Assembly: GCA_904066235.2 (NCBI GenBank)
Contig: CAJFCV020000006.1
Location: 3,782,001-3,846,000 of the forward strand
From: Bursaphelenchus xylophilus
Taxonomy: Eukaryota > Nematoda > Chromadorea > Rhabditida > Aphelenchoididae
DNA: 64,000 nucleotides
Direction: 5' to 3'
The position numbers and the translations under genes were made by a program. How positions within the stretch are numbered: the stretch's first letter is position 1; the number at the start of each line of letters is the position of its first letter. This document shows, one piece after another, positions 58,501 through 64,000 of the stretch. Under the pieces are notes generated by a model. It did not search any database, was not told the DNA's origin, and saw nothing but the letters and a program-made list of their open reading frames with translations.

Positions 58501-59973
58501 TGCTCTTTCAGAATATCTAGGTTTCATTTGCGGATCCCACGGATCGTTGGGACCATTCCCTTGTCAGATAACCATAAAATATTGTCGTAAAAACAATTTT
58601 ATTTAACGGCCTGATTATTAATATTTCTATCTGAGTTCGAAATGCCCATTTCCTCTCGCAGCACAAACTTGTAGGAGCTTTGAGAGTCATGAGAGTCGTG
58701 AACAGCTCGAATTGCAGATCGTGAACATCGTCTATCTTTAATCGGGCTGGGCTCCAAGCTTCAATGACTTGGAGCTGGGGCTCGTTGCCAATTGTGTGGA
58801 CTTTTGCAATCTTTTTGAATTTTTTTTTTTTTTGAATGTTCGTGCCTTAATGGTAATACAAACAACCCTCTTGTGGCTTTCAACTTGCTTTAAACAAGTT
58901 TAAGGCGAGCACTAGCAACTTTTTACTCCGCGATTTCCCCCAAAAAAAGCCAAAAATTTTCCAAGTCCGAGAAAGTCAATTGAAAATCATTCCAAAAATT
59001 TTCAAAGTTTTAGCGGTTTCGGCTCGAAAATAATTCTTCAAAACTTTGGGAAGGCACAGAAAGGTCAATTCAAAATATATTTTTTTCAAATTCAACCGGT
59101 TAAAAATGGCGGGTCTCAGCTACAGAAAAATCTAAATTTCGGGAAAATCGGCGGAGTCTCCGCGGAGAAATCCAAGGACAAAACTTACCCGTTTCGAGTG
59201 GCCCACCCTGTAGTTTTTCAATCGCGATCAAATTTTGCACGTTTTTAGAATAGCGTTTTCCGATAGATTTTTGAAAGTTTTAGCTTGTAACTTGCAAAAA
59301 TGGTGGAAGTTTTTACAGTGAGGATCCAGTGGCAAAAAACGTACCATTTTGCTTCCGCGAAGCATCAAAAATGTGGCAAAAAGCTATCTCTCCAAGTGAA
59401 AAAACTTCGTTTTGAAGGGCGCATCCTTTCTCTCACAAAAAAATCTTTTGAAATCGGAGTTTTTTCACTTGGAGAGGGAAGCATTTGGCCACATTTTTGA
59501 TACTTCCTGGATGTCAGGTCCCCAAAAACCAATATCTTACTTTAGGCATGAAGAAATAAGGGGTTTTTCTTAGCGGAGTTAACAAATTTGTAGCCTAAAA
59601 ACGTTTTTCGTCTGTCTGATTCTCCCCACACTGTGTGCTCTCTTATAAAAAGTAACATCTTTTCTGCGGATGGAAATCTAGAGTAAAACTTTTGTGGATT
59701 GATACATGGCCTCTTTAGAGTATGCATGCCAAATTCAAAGAGAATCAATGTGTTACACTTTGGATGCCTTTTTTATTTACCTTTTTCTCTGAGTTGCGAC
59801 CAAAAATTTCCGAACTCACCCGGTGATTCGGCTTTCTCTACAGTAGATCTCTTACTGTGGACGTCGGCCTTTGAATCCGCTTTAGGCGCTCGGACCCCTT
59901 CGGCACTGGGCGTCCGGGCCGTTGCAACCATCACTTTCTCCAAGCTCTTCGTTTTCGCCGCCGCTGTAGCCAT
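55600..59973 (-). CDS. Mps1/TTK-like protein kinase
   Basis: Six exons join in phase: 59973-59781, 57053-56791, 56726-56560, 56270-56116, 56076-55739 and 55692-55600. They give 402 residues. After a 120-residue basic N-terminus come GKGGFSEV (146-153), VAMK with Lys170, the stretch RIERQPYWEIEILKRL, then HCDIKPANF (263-271), DFG (282-284), GTTRFMSPE (303-311) and DIWSLGCILYWLSTG. The KPANF core and the EI-x-L-x-x-L-x-x-x-x-R-V/I-I layout fit Mps1/TTK, the spindle-checkpoint kinase. There is no TPR region. Intron 1 (2.7 kb) holds a palindrome and a MITE; intron 3 is almost entirely a MITE. Confidence 0.75.
56279..56538. mobile_element. MITE, same family as 11646, copy 8, complete with TA duplication
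   Basis: It starts CAGTAGGGGACCTGATCC and ends GGATCAGGTCTCCTACTG, with TA on each side (56277-56278 and 56539-56540). The 260 bp occupy nearly all of the 289-bp intron 3 of the kinase gene. One end lies 6 bp from the 3' splice site. Confidence 0.92.
57584..57672 (+). other. tRNA-like sequence with pol III A and B boxes (left arm)
   Basis: The A-box-like TGGTCTAGTGG (57591-57601) and the B box GGTTCGAGTCC (57646-57656) are spaced as in tRNA genes. The acceptor stem does not pair, so this is probably a tRNA-derived fragment rather than a tRNA gene. Confidence 0.55.
58284..58372 (-). other. tRNA-like sequence with pol III A and B boxes (right arm)
   Basis: This is the inverted counterpart of 57584-57672. 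On the minus strand the B box GGTTCGAGTCC (58309-58299) is exact. The A box reads TAGTCTAGTGG (58364-58354). Confidence 0.55.
59316..59524. mobile_element. MITE, same family, copy 9, right end truncated
   Basis: The left end is TA-CAGTGAGGATCCAGTGGC. The right arm stops at TACTTCCTGGATG, then jumps to TCAGGTCCCC, missing about 30 bp. It lies in intron 1 of the Mps1-like kinase. Confidence 0.8.
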
Positions 59974-61740
59974 AATCGACCGGTGATTTAGAGGTTGGCT
60001 CGTTTCGTCGACCGACCGTGCGCTGACCGAGATATAGAAGGCAAATGAGAGAGATTTTGGGAGATTGGAGTGTTTGAAATTTGGAGAAAGATAAAGAAAA
60101 ATTTGATTATAATCATTGTTTTTTAGTCTCTTTGACATTTTACAGTAACATTTTTGTGTTTCATTTCGGTTGCATCGTATTTTACATTGTTCTCAGCTCA
60201 TTTTCAACCTGAAATGGCCTCTTCCTGCTTGACTGGTTCCTAAACACCAGTGTAAATTCACTTTGAATGGTTGTAATTCCCTCCTTTTGAAGCTGTGGAC
60301 GTTTTTTTCGAACCTCATCGTTTTTTTTTATCGAGGAGTCAAGCTGTCTATGCGGTAACACAAACTCTATCGAACACAAACCTAGCTAATTTTGAGGGTT
60401 CAACAATCAATTTGAAATGGAATTTTAGCAAGGTTAATTCGACCAGTCAACAGAAATAAAATTTTCTTTAATCCACCGAGTTTTGTTCGAAAATGCCTCA
60501 AGTAAATTGTGAAATAGTACGTGATGGACAGGTTTTTATTCAAGGTTGATTAAATTCAGCTTTTACCTTACAAGTTTACTGAATTGTAAAGTAATTTCCG
60601 AGCCGGAAGAACTATTTGGTCGCTCCTGAAATGTCGTAAAAATTGACACAACGCTATGATAACACGCTTCGAAAACAACAAGCACCCATTATTCACAGCC
60701 TTTGCGATGCGAACGGAAGATTACGTAAAATTAAAAATGATTTGATTTATGAAAGTCGGAGTCTTCAAAGTGCAAGTTTATTAGCGTCGGAACGAGTTCT
60801 TGAAGGGGAAACAAGCCGGACAAAATTAGCTGAGAGTAGTTGAGAATTGAATATTTAAGTTACATCCGGGAAGTATCAAAAATGTGGCAAAATACCTCCC
60901 TCTCCAAGTGAAAAAATCGTTTTGAAGGCGCCCATTTTCCTCACAAAAAGATCGGGCGCGCTTTTGAAATCTGAGTTTTTTCACTTGGAGAGGGAGGTAT
61001 TTTGCCACATTTTTTGATGCTTCCCGGATGCAAAATGGTACGTTTTTTCCACTGGATCAGATCCCCCACTGTAATGGGCAGTAAAAAACTTTTCACCGAA
61101 ATTGAAAAGAGATGTAAGCGAAAGACGTTTTTTGTCTAGCCGACTCTCCTAATTTCACGGGCTGTCTCAGAGAAAAGATTGCGTTTTATTTCTGCTGCGG
61201 CTGAACAGGGCAAGCTGAAATTTTGAACGGTTGATAAATGGGGTATTTGGAAGATATCTGAAAAATTTGAATAAAATCGTATGGTTAAACTTGGAGTACC
61301 CTCCTAAGACTAGCTTTCCATAAAATAAGTAGCCCTATCACTAAAAGTTGTTTCAAAAATTTTAGATTTCCTAAACAGAGTCCTCAAAGTGGCTCGACAT
61401 ATCGCCGAGCTCATCAGAAATCATCTTGAACAACTAACATTGCTACTAGAATTCAGCCGATCAAATTGATTGCCCTCCTTTTCTTACACTCAGATTCAGT
61501 GCATCCAGCACTTTACGGTCCTAGAAACCGATGATTAAATTCACATCCCACACGATTTACACTCCCTGAAGCTCTGTCGCTCTTCCCACGCTCGCGTCTT
61601 TTTTTGAATTCGAAAAGAAAAGCCCCGTTCAGATCACAAATTACAGCAAAAAATTGCAATTTTCTCGGAACTTTACGACGCAAAAAAGCAGGTTACGAAT
61701 TAATTCCGCATAGAGGGTAGCGGGACGTTCGCCAGTCCGG
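59974..61740. other. Intergenic region upstream of the kinase and collagen
   Basis: It holds a MITE at 60862-61071 and otherwise AT-rich sequence. 61560-61740 becomes GC-richer towards the collagen promoter. No gene is supported; the 66-codon frame at 60643-60843 has no family features. Confidence 0.45.
60862..61071. mobile_element. MITE, same family, copy 10, left end truncated
   Basis: It begins within the arm at CATCCGGGAAGTATCAAA. The right end is complete (GGATCAGATCCCCCACTG followed by TA). Confidence 0.82.
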
Positions 61741-61748
61741 TATATAAG
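61741..61748 (+). promoter_or_regulatory. TATA box of the collagen gene
   Basis: TATATAAG lies 50-57 bp before the ATG, in a GC-rich setting, the usual arrangement for nematode cuticle collagen genes. Confidence 0.75.
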
Positions 61749-61797
61749 ATGCGGCCGGACGTCGGGAAGGCCAGGCAGCAGCATTCCTAGTCCAACC

Positions 61798-62727
61798 ATG
61801 TCCACCAAGGAAGATTTCTCTCAAATGGAGGCCCTGAGGCGAGTCGCTTTCGTCGGCGTCGCTCTCTCCACCATCGCCGCGTTGGCCGGTGTGATTGTTG
61901 TGCCCATGGTCTACAACAACATGCAGCATCTGCAGGCCCAGCTGCAACATGAGGTCGACTTCTGCAGACTTCGCAGCGGCAACATTGTGAACGAGATCAA
62001 CAAGGCTAAGGTGTTGGCGTCGGTCTACCCAAGAGTCGCCCGTCAGGCCGGCTACGGAGGCAGCTCCGGCTCCGATCTTGGAGCTGTTGGTGGCGGACGC
62101 CTTGGAGGAGGCGCCGGAGGCAGCAGTGGAGGATGTTGTGGATGCGGTGTCTCTCCAGCCGGACCACCTGGCCCACCAGGCCCAGATGGTGAGCCAGGAA
62201 CCGACGGACAGCCAGGTGCCCCAGGAAACGAGGGACAACCCGGCGCTCCACCTCCACCAGTCGCCCAAGTCCAGCCATGCTTCGACTGCCCACCCGGCCC
62301 AGCTGGTGCTCCCGGAAACGCCGGACCAAAGGGACCCAATGGAAACGCCGGAGCGCCAGGACAAAACGCTCAAGGTGACGGAGTCGGTGCTCCAGGACCC
62401 GCCGGACCTGCCGGACCACCCGGTCAGCCAGGAAATGACGGACAGCCCGGACAACCAGGTCAGCCCGGAAGTGTTGTCGATGTGCCCGGCTCTCAAGGCC
62501 CAGCCGGACCACCCGGACCTCCAGGACAGCCAGGACAGAACGGAGAGGCCGGACCCGACGGACAGCCAGGACAAGATGGCCCACAAGGACCAGCCGGCGA
62601 CGGCCCAGGACCAGATGGACCTCCAGGAACTCCAGGACAGCCCGGAGGACCCGGAGAACAAGGACCCGATGGTGCTCATGGAACCTGCGACCACTGCCCC
62701 ACCCCTCGAACTGCCCCTGGCTACTAA
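61798..62727 (+). CDS. Cuticle collagen
   Basis: A single exon encodes 309 residues. Residues 15-45 form the N-terminal membrane anchor ([21 protein letters not shown]). A subtilisin-type cleavage site RVAR follows the conserved N-terminal homology region. Cysteine clusters CCGCG, CFDC and CDHC flank and interrupt the Gly-X-Y blocks, as in nematode cuticle collagens, which trimerise and are secreted by the hypodermis. Glycine codons are mostly GGA and GGC, and the gene is far more GC-rich than its surroundings. A TATA box lies 57 bp upstream and AATAAA near 62785. The long antisense open frame is a by-product of Gly/Pro codons. Confidence 0.95.
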   Translation: MSTKEDFSQMEALRRVAFVGVALSTIAALAGVIVVPMVYNNMQHLQAQLQHEVDFCRLRSGNIVNEINKAKVLASVYPRVARQAGYGGSSGSDLGAVGGGRLGGGAGGSSGGCCGCGVSPAGPPGPPGPDGEPGTDGQPGAPGNEGQPGAPPPPVAQVQPCFDCPPGPAGAPGNAGPKGPNGNAGAPGQNAQGDGVGAPGPAGPAGPPGQPGNDGQPGQPGQPGSVVDVPGSQGPAGPPGPPGQPGQNGEAGPDGQPGQDGPQGPAGDGPGPDGPPGTPGQPGGPGEQGPDGAHGTCDHCPTPRTAPGY

Positions 62728-62917
62728 AACTGGACTGGCGAGGCTTTTCGGACTTGTATTTGTCATGATTACCCATATCGTGTCTAAATAAATATTTATT
62801 TTCAATTTTTTGGCGATTTTTTGAACTGATTTGACTTTTTGTACGAATTTTGTATTTTCCACTCATTTGGGAGCCCTTCTCATTTGTTTGGTTATTTCTT
62901 TTACCGGTCGGCCGAAC

Positions 62918-63765
62918 ATGGAAGGCAATGATACTTGTGAGGGAGAAGTAAACAATCCAAATGTAGTCAACGTGATGCTCGGATTGATCGGGACATTAGT
63001 CGGGATGTTCGTAGTGATGGCTATTACATTGGGTCTTTTTTGGAGGAAACTTTTGGTAAGCTTGAAGGGCAAGGTCTAATTTAATATAAAAAAATTTCAT
63101 AAATGAAAAGTAGTCATCCTGAAATGAGATTCTTTGATGAGTTAAAAATTGTAATCCTTCTACAGCATTTATTCACGATTTTCAGAAAGATTTGGCGAGA
63201 ATCCGTCTAATGCAACATATTATTTCAAACCTCGAGCCCGACCCAATCGACGTTCGAGAGCCTCTTCCCCAAGAACCGTCTACAGGGTATACTGGAAGCA
63301 CCCAAATCAGCCTCGCCGATCCCTCTTCCAATGGCAATAATGATTACGAAGAGGATCTTCGGGTCTTTGAGAGGTTCAGAATCAGAGTGCGGGCTCTGGA
63401 GAAGCACAAGAAAGATGAGAAAAAGGGGTGGCTTAAGGGTAAGGAATGGTGTGGAATTTATTGTTTATTTTATGGATGAAATTTTCGTAATTTCCAAAAA
63501 AATGTTTTACAAAAAAAAATCGGCATTTTCAGCCAAGGATGAAAACCAAGGAACCGAAATGAAGACCGGCTTCGAAGCCCGAAGATCCAATCCCAAAACA
63601 GCATTGGCTATAGGGCAGTCCGAGAAGGCCGATAACGGCAAAGACAGTGGAGGAAGAGAAAAGGGAAGGAAGACCGACAAGACCGGACCATCTAGCTTCG
63701 TTGAAGCCAGTCAAATCAAAACTCAAGCCTCGGTCTTAAATCAATCTCAAGCTAATCCCAAATGA
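62918..63765 (+). CDS. Unrecognised single-pass membrane protein
   Basis: Three exons join in phase: 62918-63055, 63186-63438 and 63533-63765. They give 207 residues. A short N-terminus with an NDT glycosylation motif and one Cys is followed by a membrane segment (MLGLIGTLVGMFVVMAITLGLFW, about residues 20-42). After that comes RK and a long charged, Ser/Lys/Gln-rich cytoplasmic tail. The topology suggests an outward N-terminus. The frame is open upstream to 62831 but without an ATG. AATAAA lies near 63769. The gene starts 190 bp after the collagen stop on the same strand. I recognise no family. Confidence 0.65.
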
Positions 63766-63862
63766 TTTTGAATAAATTATACCGATTCGAATCTCTGATT
63801 TGCAATGTTTATTCACACATGCAGTATCAATTTTAGTATGCTTTTCAAACCACTTCAAACCT

Positions 63863-64000
63863 AAGCTTGACGAGCTCGCTGACGTTGACGACGAGCAACC
63901 TTGCGACGATAGCCGCCAGCAGCTGGGGCTGGAGCTGGGGCGGGAGCAGCGGCTCCGTATTCGCTGGTCTGGCCGACGTTGGAGACAGCGGCTTGGGTGG
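63863..64000 (-). CDS. C-terminal fragment of a gene cut by the window edge, possibly collagen
   Basis: On the minus strand an open frame enters from the right edge and stops at TAG (63865-63863 region). It ends in an Ala/Pro-rich stretch (GAAAPAPAPAPAAGGYRR) and a basic tail RQRQRARQA. Such Pro/Ala then Tyr-Arg tails occur at the ends of some nematode cuticle collagens, and the codon use is GC-rich like the neighbouring collagen. No Gly-X-Y repeat is in view, so this is only suggestive. Confidence 0.5.

Larger units (their letters stand above)
57109..59210. mobile_element. 2.1-kb palindromic element with an inner palindrome
   Basis: The ends CAGGGTGGGCCACTCGAAAC and GTTTCGAGTGGCCCACCCTG are flanked by TA. 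The outer arms (57109-57380 and about 58945-59210) include CGGAGACTCCGCCGATTTTC and its complement. Inside, 57393-57770 and about 58195-58568 form a second inverted pair around a 425-bp spacer. The right side has 370 bp without a left counterpart. There is no coding capacity. The whole lies in intron 1 of the Mps1-like kinase. Confidence 0.85.

Noticed and set aside
61693..62862. Long antisense open frame (389 codons) opposite the collagen, and overlapping long frames on both strands
   Set aside because: Gly/Pro-rich codons on the sense strand prevent stops on the other strand. The antisense product is Trp/Ser/Leu low-complexity sequence, while the sense frame is a textbook cuticle collagen.

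Overview
This is nuclear DNA of a nematode. A single-exon cuticle collagen of the worm type, a DUF316-type serine protease, short GT-AG introns, a closely spaced gene pair that looks like a trans-spliced operon, and dense miniature inverted-repeat transposons (MITEs) all point that way. The species cannot be named from the window. Exon boundaries below were assembled by hand by matching reading phase across GT-AG junctions. No RNA evidence or database search was available.

Layout. 1-20,363 holds no gene I can support. It is transposon debris, a 3.1-kb palindrome (6,951-10,082), and a few GC-richer islands. 20,364-31,941 is a normal gene-dense block: CCDC97 (-) and a cyclin B3 (+) diverge from a 277-bp shared promoter; pyridoxal kinase (-) follows; then TRAPPC4 and LAMTOR4 (+), probably one operon; then a DUF316/trypsin-like protease (-). 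32,726-38,476 holds two head-to-tail Wee1/Myt1-like kinase genes (-). 38,477-44,426 is gene-poor. 44,427-46,504 is a short legumain-like protease (+). 47,480-49,265 is a second cyclin B3 (-), and 53,181-54,619 a third (-). 55,600-59,973 is an Mps1/TTK-like kinase (-). 61,798-62,727 is the collagen, 62,918-63,765 an unrecognised one-pass membrane protein, and the right edge cuts the C-terminus of another gene (-).

What stands out is the grouping of mitotic regulators. Three cyclin B3 paralogues, two Wee1/Myt1-like kinases (the class that inhibits Cdk1-cyclin) and one Mps1/TTK-like kinase (spindle checkpoint) lie within about 38 kb. The cyclin paralogues differ in their destruction signals: one has intact D-box and KEN motifs, one has Arg/Lys swaps in both, and one has neither. 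Mps1 has been reported lost in Caenorhabditis and other nematodes, so a readable Mps1-like gene here is notable.

The second theme is inverted-repeat elements. One MITE family (TA target duplications, near-perfect palindromes of about 210-260 bp) has ten copies, five of them in introns, and one makes up about 90% of an intron of the Mps1-like gene. There are also an hAT-type element with a perfect 8-bp target duplication, mariner/Tc1-type MITEs, one palindrome inserted at the centre of another, and a palindrome within a palindrome that carries tRNA-like A and B boxes.
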